Below, in pieces: positions 9,497-17,521 of a stretch of DNA of 64,000 nucleotides. Source of the DNA: Alphaproteobacteria bacterium (GTDB lineage: Bacteria > Pseudomonadota > Alphaproteobacteria > Micavibrionales > Micavibrionaceae). The position numbers and the translations under genes are program-made. The stretch is from the NCBI GenBank assembly GCA_030432025.1, contig JAUIIA010000001.1, positions 124,001 to 188,000 of the forward strand, written 5' to 3'. Within the stretch, counting starts at the first letter, position 1. The number at the start of each line of letters is the position of its first letter. A model generated the notes under the pieces. The model had not been told where the DNA came from. It did not search any database and saw only the letters and a list, made by a program, of their open reading frames with translations.

Positions 9497-10693
9497 TTAC
9501 TCCTTGCCGCCTGATGCTTCAGATTGAGGCGTTTTTGATTGTGATTTCTGGTTTTTGTGCCATGGCTCCGGAGAAACTGCAGCGCCCGGGCCAACTTTTT
9601 GATAGCCCTCGATGATGACACGATCTCCGGCCTGCAATCCGCTTGTAACAACCCAGCTATCTTTATGAGCTTGTTCAACTTCCAAGACCCGCTGCTGCGC
9701 CTTGTTGTCTGCATCCACGACCCAGACAGTCAAGCTTCCTTCGGGGGTACGTGTGGTTGCTCTTTGTGGCACCAGCAATACTTCTGCCTGACCCAAATCA
9801 AGGTCGGCTCGCACAAATAGGCCAGGCAACAAAAGGCCTTCCTTATTTGGCATCAAAGCGCGCAGAGCAATAGAGCCTGTCGTCTCATCTACAGTGACTT
9901 CGGAAAATTTTAATGTGCCTTCGAGAGGGTAAGCTTCACTTGTTTTGTCATCGAGAACAAGCTTAACAGGAATAGTTTCCTTACCCATCATTCGTGTGCG
10001 CAAATGAATAGCCTCACTGCCTGATTGCTGCATATCAATGTATACGGGTTCAAGCTGTGTGATGGTTGCCAAGTTTTGCGCTTGATTAGCTGTTACCAAC
10101 GTCCCTTCTGTAACAAAAGATCGGCTTATACGCCCTGAAATCGGTGCGTACACTTTCGTATAGTCAAGATTGACCTGCGCTAGATCAACCGCAGCTTGAG
10201 CGACAGCAATTGCCGCTTTCGCCTGATCGTATTGTGCTCTTACATCGTCATATTCCTGTTCACTGACAGCATTAATCTTAACGAGATCCTCATAACGTTT
10301 GGCACGTGCCTCAACGGTTTTTACATTCGCTTGTGCGCTTTTGAGATCTGCCTTCGCACTGTTCAGCGCTGCTTCATATCGTGCATCGTCAATTTGATAG
10401 AGTTGCTGGCCTTTTTCGACATCTGCCCCCTCTTCAAATAAACGCTCGGTAATAATTCCATCCACTTGAGGGCGCACTTGTGACTGTCGGTATGGAGAGA
10501 CTCTTCCGGGGAGCTGGTGTGAAAATGTTATTGTTTCAGGCGCGAGCTCCAAAACGGCTACAGCTTGGGGAGGAGCTGCTCCGTCAGAAGCAGCCGGGTT
10601 GTGTTCTCCAGACTTGCCTGCCGAAGACCACCAATACCAACCTGCCCCTACAAATAAGAGCACTACTAATAATATGGCCAATGTTTTCTTCAT
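9497..10693 (-). CDS. RND efflux periplasmic adaptor (membrane fusion protein)
   Basis: This 398-residue adaptor links the pump to the outer membrane channel. It has an N-terminal membrane anchor (residues 4-26) without a lipobox cysteine, so it is anchored by a transmembrane helix or cleaved signal. The biotinyl-lipoyl halves, a long alpha-hairpin rich in alanine and glutamine (about 105-170), and the beta-barrel with the family signature YAPISGRISRSFVTEGTLV (about 180-198) follow in order. The tail is hydrophilic. It is first in the operon and is transcribed divergently from the TetR gene at 10805. Confidence 0.96.
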   Translation of the reverse strand: MKKTLAILLVVLLFVGAGWYWWSSAGKSGEHNPAASDGAAPPQAVAVLELAPETITFSHQLPGRVSPYRQSQVRPQVDGIITERLFEEGADVEKGQQLYQIDDARYEAALNSAKADLKSAQANVKTVEARAKRYEDLVKINAVSEQEYDDVRAQYDQAKAAIAVAQAAVDLAQVNLDYTKVYAPISGRISRSFVTEGTLVTANQAQNLATITQLEPVYIDMQQSGSEAIHLRTRMMGKETIPVKLVLDDKTSEAYPLEGTLKFSEVTVDETTGSIALRALMPNKEGLLLPGLFVRADLDLGQAEVLLVPQRATTRTPEGSLTVWVVDADNKAQQRVLEVEQAHKDSWVVTSGLQAGDRVIIEGYQKVGPGAAVSPEPWHKNQKSQSKTPQSEASGGKE

Positions 10694-10759
10694 GATCCGG
10701 TCTTTCTTTGCTTGCCCTCTGCAAAACTGGACAAGTATAAAAATTCAAGCTATATTTAC

Positions 10760-10779
10760 AACATACATTCATGTATGTT
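10760..10779. promoter_or_regulatory. palindromic operator in the efflux divergent promoter
   Basis: AACATACAT-TC-ATGTATGTT is a perfect inverted repeat with 9-bp arms and a 2-bp spacer. It lies in the 111-bp gap between the divergent adaptor and TetR genes. ACATACAT half sites are well known for AcrR-type repressors of acrAB operons, so this is the likely binding site of the TetR protein encoded 26 bp downstream, controlling both directions. Confidence 0.8.
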
Positions 10780-10804
10780 TGCTGTCAAGCGAAAGGGTAA
10801 GTTT

Positions 10805-11419
10805 ATGAAGCGCACCAAAGAAGAGGCCGAGAAGACAAGAGATGACCTCCTAAAATCCGCTATCCAAGTTTTTTCCGAAAAAGGTGTAGCCCGTGCTACT
10901 CTTGACGAAATTGCAAAAGGTGCAGGTGTTACGCGCGGGGCGGTTTACTGGCATTTTGATAACAAAGCGCAAATATTTGATGCACTCCATGAATCCATGC
11001 ACCGTCCCTTTGTCGACGGAATCTTTGAAGGCCTAGAAAAAGAACACCCCAACCCGATTGAGCAGCTTCGCGAGCTATGGGTTAAGCTGTTTCTGGACCT
11101 ACAAGAGGACGAAATAAGAAGACAAGCGCTGACATTGTTTTTAAGAAAATGCAATTATTCTGGAGATTTAGCGCCTTACAAGGAGCAGCACCGCAAAAAG
11201 CAGGAAGAGAGTATGCAGCTTTTTGAGGATTACTTAAACAAAATGGAAAAAGCCGGTAAATTGTCTACTGAGGCTAATCCGAAGCTTTTAACAGAAGGCA
11301 TGTTCTGTTTTATGAAAGGCATTCTTTTTGAGTATTTAGATGAGCCGGAAAAATACAACATCCAAAAAAAGGCTCCGGAATTAGTCGGCTTTTTTTTCAA
11401 CTGTCTGGGACAAAGATAG
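10805..11419 (+). CDS. TetR-family repressor of the efflux operon (AcrR/TtgR type)
   Basis: I start this 204-residue protein at 10805 (MKRTKEEAEKTRDDLL), which follows an AAGGG ribosome site; upstream in-frame ATG codons would read through the operator. The helix-turn-helix (about residues 12-58, TLDEIAKGAGVTRGAVYWHF) is nearly the consensus of AcrR and TtgR. The C-terminal domain has the TetR_C_2-like length of pump repressors. Its divergent position next to the ACATACAT palindrome supports a role as local repressor that also regulates itself. Confidence 0.95.
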   Translation: MKRTKEEAEKTRDDLLKSAIQVFSEKGVARATLDEIAKGAGVTRGAVYWHFDNKAQIFDALHESMHRPFVDGIFEGLEKEHPNPIEQLRELWVKLFLDLQEDEIRRQALTLFLRKCNYSGDLAPYKEQHRKKQEESMQLFEDYLNKMEKAGKLSTEANPKLLTEGMFCFMKGILFEYLDEPEKYNIQKKAPELVGFFFNCLGQR

Positions 11420-11551
11420 CATTCCCGATGCAGAAAGTTTTAATAAACCTTCCAAAAGGCCCCGCATTTCTTTTCATGCGCTAGTTATCACACAGAAAAC
11501 TATCCTTCTAAACTTAGATATATGCTATATTTAACTATGTAAAAAAAATTA

Positions 11552-11592
11552 AATGGTGCCTCCGGAGAGACTTGAACTCTCACTCCCTAACG
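11552..11592 (-). repeat. second att-like copy of the tRNA-Leu 3' end (41 bp)
   Basis: These 41 bases match 18858-18898 and 4128-4168 exactly and cover the CCA end, T-arm and part of the variable arm of tRNA-Leu. The orientation is the same as in the intact tRNA. The copy separates the efflux block from the lipid-type operon and is best explained as the distal att site of a second, later insertion at the same tRNA. The 11420-11681 gap contains no gene. Confidence 0.85.
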
Positions 11593-11640
11593 CGTGCTTA
11601 ATAATAACACCTTCATATTCGCTTCAGGTTCGTGCGGCAT

Positions 11641-11667
11641 TCTGGATTTAAGAACATAATATCCAGA
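11641..11667. promoter_or_regulatory. inverted repeat before the hemolysin-family operon
   Basis: TCTGGAT (11641-11647) and ATCCAGA (11661-11667) form a perfect 7-bp inverted repeat with a 13-bp spacer, ending 14 bp before the first ATG of the operon at 11682. It could be an operator or a leader hairpin that covers the ribosome site region. The response regulator at the end of the same operon is one possible binder. Confidence 0.35.
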
Positions 11668-11681
11668 GGATTTCCGCGCGC

Positions 11682-12383
11682 ATGCTCACGCTACAATTTA
11701 AAGAAAAAAACCTGAATACGGCCAGCCTGACACTGAATGAGAAAAGAACTTCACGCGTCAGCCGGTTAAGCCCGTGCGTGGTGAATATTACAGGTATTTT
11801 CGAGCCTGAACGCGCCCGCGTCGAAGACTTTATAAAGACCATATACAAGGAACATTATGGCGCGGATATTCAGGTTGAATACCCTGTGCTGATGAGCGTG
11901 CGCGATCAGGATGACAATATTCTGGCGGCAGTCGGCTTTCGATATGCCGACAAAGAGCCGCTCTTTCTGGAGCAATATACCAAACACGCCATTGATCAAA
12001 TTTTAAGCTGTGAACGCCAAGACGTCGTGGAAGTAGGAAACCTCGCTTCCGCCGGACAAGGCGCATCCGTGTTTTTATTTGCCGCATTGGCATCCTATCT
12101 CAACAGCAAGAATATCCGCTTTGCGACAATCACAGGCACTGATTATCTGCATAGCTATTTCTCTCGTATTGGCTTGCAGCCGCGCAAATTATGCGATGCC
12201 GATATTGCCTCCGTAACCTCTGACGGTCAGAGCTGGGGCAGCTATTACGACACACACCCCCGTGTTTTGGTTGGCTCCGTAGAAACAGGTGTAAAGCGTC
12301 TAAAAAGCTTGCTTGGTGCTGAATTCACGGAAATTCGCCCGCGCCTGTTCCCTCGCCTTCATTTTAAGCAGAACGAGCAATAA
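11682..12383 (+). CDS. thermostable hemolysin family protein (GNAT-like fold)
   Basis: This 233-residue protein matches the T_hemolysin family (named after the Vibrio delta-VPH hemolysin). Supporting segments are the EPLFLEQYTKHAIDQIL region, the conserved VEVGNLASAGQGAS segment (about 116-128) and the C-terminal IGLQPRKL region. The family resembles acyl-homoserine-lactone or GNAT acyltransferases, so an acyl transfer role is more plausible than pore formation; this part is inference. No signal peptide is visible. It is the first gene of a plus-strand operon and is followed after 3 bp by the methyltransferase-like membrane gene. Confidence 0.85.
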   Translation: MLTLQFKEKNLNTASLTLNEKRTSRVSRLSPCVVNITGIFEPERARVEDFIKTIYKEHYGADIQVEYPVLMSVRDQDDNILAAVGFRYADKEPLFLEQYTKHAIDQILSCERQDVVEVGNLASAGQGASVFLFAALASYLNSKNIRFATITGTDYLHSYFSRIGLQPRKLCDADIASVTSDGQSWGSYYDTHPRVLVGSVETGVKRLKSLLGAEFTEIRPRLFPRLHFKQNEQ

Positions 12384-12386
12384 TCT

Positions 12387-12989
12387 ATGGCCAAAGCTCT
12401 TAACAAAAACAGAATACTCAGTTCGAAAATCGCCCTGATATCAACGGTGATCATTGTTATTTTTTCACGCCAGTACTGGCCGGAAGAAAGCGCATATCAT
12501 GAAGTCTTTGAAATCATCGGCGTGACCCTGGTTTCGATTTGCGCAATGGGCCGCATTTACGCCACAGCGTTTTTGGGCGGGTTTAAAAATGAAGTGCTGG
12601 TAACACACGGCATTTATTCTTTGCTGCGTAATCCGCTGTATTTTTTCACCCTGATCGGGATCATCGGCATTTCCCTGATTTCCAACCACATCAGCGTTAT
12701 GATCGGGTTGCCATTGTTTTTCGGCGTTCTGTATTCAGGCCTCATCAATCGTGAACAAAAGTTTCTTGAAGAAAAATTCGGCGACGAATTCTTGAACTAC
12801 AAAAAGAACGTTTACGCCCTTATACCGAACTTCGCCAATTATCACGCGCCTTCATCCATCGAGGTAAATCCGAAATTTATTACGCGCGCCTTCGTTGATG
12901 CCATTTGGTGGCTGTCCGCTTTGCCGATTATCGAATTTGCTGAATACCTGCAATACGAACACATCGTTCCTGTTTTCTTTGTGAGTTAG
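12387..12989 (+). CDS. ICMT/PEMT-like integral membrane methyltransferase
   Basis: This 200-residue protein has four or five predicted membrane helices and the isoprenylcysteine carboxyl methyltransferase-like signature: GIYSLLRNPLYFFTLIG in the middle and the E-x-x-F-L-E-E-K-F-G-x-E-F-x-x-Y-K segment with REQKF near 128-150. Members methylate lipids or prenylated substrates at the membrane using S-adenosylmethionine; the substrate here is unknown. It sits 3 bp after the hemolysin-family gene and 3 bp before the acyl-activating gene, consistent with one pathway. Confidence 0.85.
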   Translation: MAKALNKNRILSSKIALISTVIIVIFSRQYWPEESAYHEVFEIIGVTLVSICAMGRIYATAFLGGFKNEVLVTHGIYSLLRNPLYFFTLIGIIGISLISNHISVMIGLPLFFGVLYSGLINREQKFLEEKFGDEFLNYKKNVYALIPNFANYHAPSSIEVNPKFITRAFVDAIWWLSALPIIEFAEYLQYEHIVPVFFVS

Positions 12990-12992
12990 GCT

Positions 12993-14354
12993 ATGAGCAG
13001 TATTTTTGAACACTTTCAAACACATGATCCTGCCAAAGTCGCCCTGACGGATGGGGAGCGCACGGTGCTCTATGGCGATCTCTTACATGAAATTGATACA
13101 CGCGTTGACGCCCTGTTTGGTGTGTCCTGTCTCGCTATCGCTTTGGATAATTCAGTCTCTTGGGTGTTATGGGATTTGGCCGCTTTAAAGGCAGGTATCC
13201 CATGCGTGCCCCTACCCCCGTTTTTTACAGATACTCAGCTTTATCATTCTCTCCAAGCTGCCGGTGTTACGCATACTCTTTCCCCTGAGGGTCTGCGCAG
13301 CATCGGCAAAGAGGGAGAACCGCCCTTACCGACCGGCACAGCCAAGGTGACCTTCACATCCGGCACGACGGGCGCGCCAAAAGGGGTATGCCTCTCACAA
13401 ACGGCGATGGAAAATGTCGCACACAGCATTGTCGAAATCTTAGGTGAGGAGTTTGTCGGCACACATGATTGTGTTCTTCCGCTTGCCGTATTGCTGGAAA
13501 ATGTTGCCGGTGTCTATGCGGCGCTAGTCGCAGGCTGCACCGTAAATTTAGGAAGCTTGCACAATTTCGGAGCGAACTACGAAAACCTGCATGCGCATTT
13601 GAAAAACAGCCATGCGACATCAGCGATTTTGGTACCAGAGATTTTACGCAGCCTGATGGCGCAGATAGCATTATACGGCCCGTTACCCGCTCTGAAATTC
13701 GTGGCGGTCGGCGGTTCGAAAGTTGACCCTAAATTAATCACACAAGCCCGTGCGATGGGACTGCCCGTCTATGAAGGATATGGCTTGAGCGAATGTGCGT
13801 CGGTCGTCTCCCTGAACACCCCCGAACATGACAAACGCGGTAGTGTCGGCCATGTGCTGCCTCATGTGCAAACACGTATAGAAGACGGCGAAATTATAAT
13901 CATCAACCCCGGCTTTCTCGGTTATATCGGCGATGAACGATCAGGACCGTTTGCTACGGGCGATCTCGGCACACTTGATAATGAGTGGTTCCTGAGCGTC
14001 ACAGGCCGTAAGAAAAACGTGCTTATCACGTCCTATGGTCGCAACGTTTCACCCGAATGGGTTGAAGCCGCATTACTTGCACACCCCGCTATCTTGCAAG
14101 CTGTTGTGTATGGCGACGCACAACCGCATTTAAGCGCACTACTTGTCACAAGCGCTTCCGATCAAACACATAATGCCGTAGACGCGGCAAACGCGAGCCT
14201 GCCTGATTACGCACAGATCAAAGATTTTAGGATCGTCCCACCATTCACCCTTGAAAACGGAACATTAACCGGTACCGGCCGTCCGCGCCGCGACCACATT
14301 CTTAACCTCTATATACAGGAGACCACTGATGAACTTTTACGATCAACTTGTTAA
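12993..14354 (+). CDS. AMP-binding acyl-activating enzyme (acyl-CoA synthetase-like)
   Basis: This 453-residue ANL-family protein should activate a carboxylic acid as acyl-AMP. The P-loop VTFTSGTTGAPKGV (about 114-127), the EGYGLSECASV motif (about 260-270) and TGDLGTL (about 320) are present. It is shorter than typical long-chain acyl-CoA ligases (about 550). At the A10 position the sequence is TGTGRPRRDHI (about 426-436), so the usual catalytic lysine seems to be replaced by arginine or moved. A loader for a partner enzyme or a reversed or relaxed activity is therefore possible. Its 3' end overlaps the oxidase gene by 26 bp. Confidence 0.9.
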   Translation: MSSIFEHFQTHDPAKVALTDGERTVLYGDLLHEIDTRVDALFGVSCLAIALDNSVSWVLWDLAALKAGIPCVPLPPFFTDTQLYHSLQAAGVTHTLSPEGLRSIGKEGEPPLPTGTAKVTFTSGTTGAPKGVCLSQTAMENVAHSIVEILGEEFVGTHDCVLPLAVLLENVAGVYAALVAGCTVNLGSLHNFGANYENLHAHLKNSHATSAILVPEILRSLMAQIALYGPLPALKFVAVGGSKVDPKLITQARAMGLPVYEGYGLSECASVVSLNTPEHDKRGSVGHVLPHVQTRIEDGEIIIINPGFLGYIGDERSGPFATGDLGTLDNEWFLSVTGRKKNVLITSYGRNVSPEWVEAALLAHPAILQAVVYGDAQPHLSALLVTSASDQTHNAVDAANASLPDYAQIKDFRIVPPFTLENGTLTGTGRPRRDHILNLYIQETTDELLRSTC

Positions 14355-15000
14355 GGAAACCGAAGCTGCACGCTCTGAGCTCTATACCGTTCCACAGCTC
14401 ATTGACGGCATGCAGGGAAATATTTCCCGCGACACTTATATCGCTTACCTGACCGAAGCCTATCACCATGTTTCGCACACTGTGCCGTTTCTCATGACAA
14501 TGGGCGCAAAACTGCCGCAATCGAAAAAATGGCTTCATAAAGCCATCATTGAATATCAGGAAGAAGAAGTCGGCCACGAAGAATGGATTTTAAACGACAT
14601 TGAAGCCGCAGGTGGTGATAAAGAACAGGCCCGCGCGTCCGTTCCGAATTTAGAGACACAAGTCCTGATCGCTTATAACTACGACTACATCAAACGTAAA
14701 AACCCTGTTGGTTTCTTAGGCATGGTCTTCATGCTGGAAAGCACATCGACACAGATTGCCAATAAAGGTGCAGATGCGGTGAAGGACAAGCTAGGCCTGC
14801 CGAAAAAGGCGTTCTCATATCTCTACTCTCATGGTGAGCTTGATATCTCGCACATGAAATTCTTCGAAGAAACCGTTAATCAGGTCACCGATGCGGAAGA
14901 CCGGAAAGCTATCATCGAAGTCGCACAAAACACATTCCGTTTGTTTGCGAATGTTTTGCGCGCGATCCCGCATGAAGGAGCATTGAAAAATGCAGCTTAA
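14329..15000 (+). CDS. TenA/UndA-like (heme-oxygenase-like) metal oxidase
   Basis: This 223-residue all-helical protein belongs to the TenA-like, iron-containing redox group. Candidate metal ligands are E80-x-x-H83, E137 in FMLEST, and H168, D172 and H175 in SHGELDISH, the arrangement found in heme-oxygenase-like diiron enzymes such as UndA and CADD. The start at 14329 follows an AGGAG site and lies within the ligase gene, so the two are translationally coupled. Oxidation or decarboxylation of an activated or free fatty acid is a reasonable idea, but the substrate is not known. True thiamin-degrading TenA activity is unlikely without thiamin genes nearby. Confidence 0.85.
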   Translation: MNFYDQLVKETEAARSELYTVPQLIDGMQGNISRDTYIAYLTEAYHHVSHTVPFLMTMGAKLPQSKKWLHKAIIEYQEEEVGHEEWILNDIEAAGGDKEQARASVPNLETQVLIAYNYDYIKRKNPVGFLGMVFMLESTSTQIANKGADAVKDKLGLPKKAFSYLYSHGELDISHMKFFEETVNQVTDAEDRKAIIEVAQNTFRLFANVLRAIPHEGALKNAA

Positions 15001-15745
15001 AGGCAAAACCGTATACATCACAGGCGGAACAGGCGGCATAGGTGTGCCGCTTGTGCAGCTGCTAAAGGATGCGGGGGCGCATGTCACGATCTATAACCGT
15101 GCGCAAGATGGTGACCTTGTCGAGAACCTTGATATTCTGTGTGCCCAGTTGAAGCAAACACCGCCGGATATTTTGATTAACATGGCGGGATACAATGACT
15201 TCAACTATGCCGAAGATCAGGATTACGAAGCGATCCATCGCTTAAACCTGCTTGTTCCGATGCGTCTGACACAAGCCGTTTTACTGGGTATGAAAATCCG
15301 CAACAGCGGCCAGATCATCAATGTCGGGTCAATGACAGCCCTGATCCCCCTTCCCCACTTAACGGGCTACGCATCCGCCAAGGCCGGATTAAAAGCTTTT
15401 AGCGATGCGCTTCGCCGCGAGTTGGGTGGAACCGATATCAGCGTTACGCATGTCGTTCCTCGTGCTGTGCGCACCCAAATGAACACAGGCACACGGGCGG
15501 AAATCAACGAACGCACAAACGTGCATCACGACCAGCCTGACGATATCGCCACCCGCATTTTCGATGCCATCGTAAAACGCAAACGCGAAGTGCGTTTCGG
15601 TTGGCCCGAACGGTTCTTCGCTTTTTTGAATGCCGTCTGCCCCCGCATCATTGATCAGGGCTTACAGAAAAACCGCAAGATCGGTGAAGAGATTTTAGCC
15701 GCTGAAAAAGCCAAAACCGTCAACACAGAAAGAGCCGCCGCATGA
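14990..15745 (+). CDS. short-chain dehydrogenase/reductase
   Basis: This 251-residue SDR shows the nucleotide motif TGGTGGIG (about 11-18), the NMAG motif near 66, an INVGS catalytic serine region and the YASAK active site (about 126-130). The C-terminus is extended with a hydrophobic, basic segment (RFGWPERFFAFLNAVCPRIID), typical of fatty-acid or ketoacyl reducing SDRs that attach to membranes. It overlaps the end of the oxidase gene by 11 bp and the next gene by 4 bp, so it belongs to the same pathway. Confidence 0.92.
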   Translation: MQLKGKTVYITGGTGGIGVPLVQLLKDAGAHVTIYNRAQDGDLVENLDILCAQLKQTPPDILINMAGYNDFNYAEDQDYEAIHRLNLLVPMRLTQAVLLGMKIRNSGQIINVGSMTALIPLPHLTGYASAKAGLKAFSDALRRELGGTDISVTHVVPRAVRTQMNTGTRAEINERTNVHHDQPDDIATRIFDAIVKRKREVRFGWPERFFAFLNAVCPRIIDQGLQKNRKIGEEILAAEKAKTVNTERAAA

Positions 15746-16125
15746 GTAAGGTATTTATCGGATTAACCGCTATTTTCGGCTTGTTCTGGCTTGTCTTTGG
15801 GCTGAACAACTTCCTGCATTTCTTCCCTATCCCCGAACCTTCGGAGGAAGGGGCCAATTTTTTAAACGCTTTGGAAGCAACGGGCTATGCCCTGCCTGTC
15901 GTCTACGCGACACAAGTGGTGGCAGGCTTGATGCTGCTGTCACGCCGTTTTGTGGCACTGGCTCTGGCACTGCTCGCCCCCGTAATAGCCAATATTCTGC
16001 TATACGACATTTTCCTGAACACATCCGGTCTGGTTATCGGCGGGATCGTCAGCCTCATTTACCTTGCGCTCGTTTACGACAACAAGCGCGCCTATCAACC
16101 ACTTTTCAAACCACAAATCGCGTAG
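15742..16125 (+). CDS. DoxX-like small membrane protein
   Basis: This 127-residue protein has four hydrophobic helices and resembles the DoxX/DoxD-like family (FGLFWLVFGLNNFLHFF at the N-terminus). Such proteins accompany redox enzymes in several clusters but their function is rarely known. The start overlaps the SDR stop by 4 bp (ATGA). It ends 10 bp before the periplasmic TPR gene. Confidence 0.75.
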   Translation: MSKVFIGLTAIFGLFWLVFGLNNFLHFFPIPEPSEEGANFLNALEATGYALPVVYATQVVAGLMLLSRRFVALALALLAPVIANILLYDIFLNTSGLVIGGIVSLIYLALVYDNKRAYQPLFKPQIA

Positions 16126-16135
16126 GAGAAACCTC

Positions 16136-16849
16136 ATGAACAAGAACATCATTTTAACTCTAGCTTTGGTGGCGACCAGCACACCGAGCTTCGCCCAAAT
16201 ATACGGATATCAACCCGCTTCGGCAGGAACGGCCAACATAGCGGGTGAACAAGCCGAAAATGAGGTCGTCCAAGACCCTGTGCTTATTGCCCTTCAGCCA
16301 ATTCAGGAAGAATGGGCCCGCATCAAGTATCAGGTTGTTGATGAAGACAGACAGATTACAGCGCTCGAAAATCTGACTAAAAAGGCCGAGAACCTCGAAG
16401 CCCGCTACCCCAACCGTGCCGAACCGAAAATCTGGGAAGGCATTATCATCTCTACAGAAGCGGGAATAGACGGCGGTTTGGGCGCGCTAGGTAAAGTTAA
16501 AAAAGCCAAAGCTCTATTTGAATCAGCGTTGCAGCAGGATGAAAAAGCATTGGCAGGATCGGCTCATACATCATTGGGGTCACTGTATTACAAAGTACCC
16601 GGCTGGCCTGTAGCTTTTGGTGATGACGAGGAAGCGGAGAAGCATTTGAAAACGGCGCTTCTGATCAATCCTGATGGCATTGACCCCAACTTCTTCTATG
16701 CCGACTTCCTGATCGAAGATGGCCGCGAAACAGAAGCCAAACAATATTTGGTTAAAGCGCTCAATGCCCCTGACCGTCCAGACCGCCCGATGGCGGATGC
16801 GGGCCGCAGGCAGGAAATCAAGGCAGCGCTTGCCAAGCTCGAAAAATAA
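16136..16849 (+). CDS. periplasmic tetratricopeptide-repeat protein
   Basis: I place the start at 16136, where a clear Sec signal peptide begins (MNKNIILTLALVATSTPSFA, cleaved after residue 20) behind an AGGAG site. The mature protein has helical TPR-like repeats, including the LFESALQQDEKALAGSAHT region, an AEKHLKTALLINPD repeat and AKQYLVKALNAPD. It has no catalytic motif. TPR proteins scaffold protein complexes; here the context suggests a periplasmic partner of the operon or a sensor input for the histidine kinase downstream. Confidence 0.85.
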   Translation: MNKNIILTLALVATSTPSFAQIYGYQPASAGTANIAGEQAENEVVQDPVLIALQPIQEEWARIKYQVVDEDRQITALENLTKKAENLEARYPNRAEPKIWEGIIISTEAGIDGGLGALGKVKKAKALFESALQQDEKALAGSAHTSLGSLYYKVPGWPVAFGDDEEAEKHLKTALLINPDGIDPNFFYADFLIEDGRETEAKQYLVKALNAPDRPDRPMADAGRRQEIKAALAKLEK

Positions 16850-16864
16850 CAGCAAAGATAGCCT

Positions 16865-17521
16865 ATGCGGCTTTTACTTGTTGAAGATGACCTAAACCTC
16901 GGTAAAGCAACGGCAGAAGGATTGAAAGAATCTTTTGCCGTTGATTGGGTAACCAATGCCGAGGACGCGGAAGAAGCCCTTTCGACAACGGGCTATGATC
17001 TGGTTGTTCTCGATATCAATCTTCCCGGTGCCTCAGGATTGGAGCTTTTGGAAAGCGAGCGCAATGCCAAGAACCAGATTCCTGTGCTCCTGCTCACCGC
17101 CAGAGACGCGGTGCGTCACCGTATCGAAGGACTGAACGCAGGTGCAGACGACTATTTGGTTAAACCGTTTGACCTGGATGAATTACTCGCCCGCTGCGCG
17201 GCCATTACCCGCCGTAGTCAGGGCCAAAACCTCCCGCGTATTGAACATCGCGATTTGGCCTACGACCTGACATCCGGTCATTTGAGCAAAGACGGAGAAA
17301 CATTACAGCTCTCCGGCAAAGAGCGCGCGATCTTTGACTGCTTGATCCGCAATCTCGACAAGCCCGTCAGTAAGGAAAAAATCATGGCTTCCGTCTATGA
17401 TTGGGGTTCTGAAGATATCGAAAGCAATACGATCGAGGTGCATATTGCCGCCCTGCGCCGCAAGATCGGACGAGAAACAATCAAGACAATCCGAGGCGTA
17501 GGATATACGATTCCCAAATGA
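16865..17521 (+). CDS. OmpR-family response regulator
   Basis: This 218-residue regulator has a receiver domain with the acidic pocket E7-D8-D9, phospho-acceptor D50 (LVVLDINLPG) and K100-region KPFDLDEL. A winged-helix DNA-binding domain follows (about 125-218, ending in IRGVGYTIPK). It follows the TPR gene by 15 bp and overlaps the kinase gene by 4 bp (ATGA). It probably controls the operon in which it lies or the efflux block; no target site can be proven. Confidence 0.96.
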   Translation: MRLLLVEDDLNLGKATAEGLKESFAVDWVTNAEDAEEALSTTGYDLVVLDINLPGASGLELLESERNAKNQIPVLLLTARDAVRHRIEGLNAGADDYLVKPFDLDELLARCAAITRRSQGQNLPRIEHRDLAYDLTSGHLSKDGETLQLSGKERAIFDCLIRNLDKPVSKEKIMASVYDWGSEDIESNTIEVHIAALRRKIGRETIKTIRGVGYTIPK

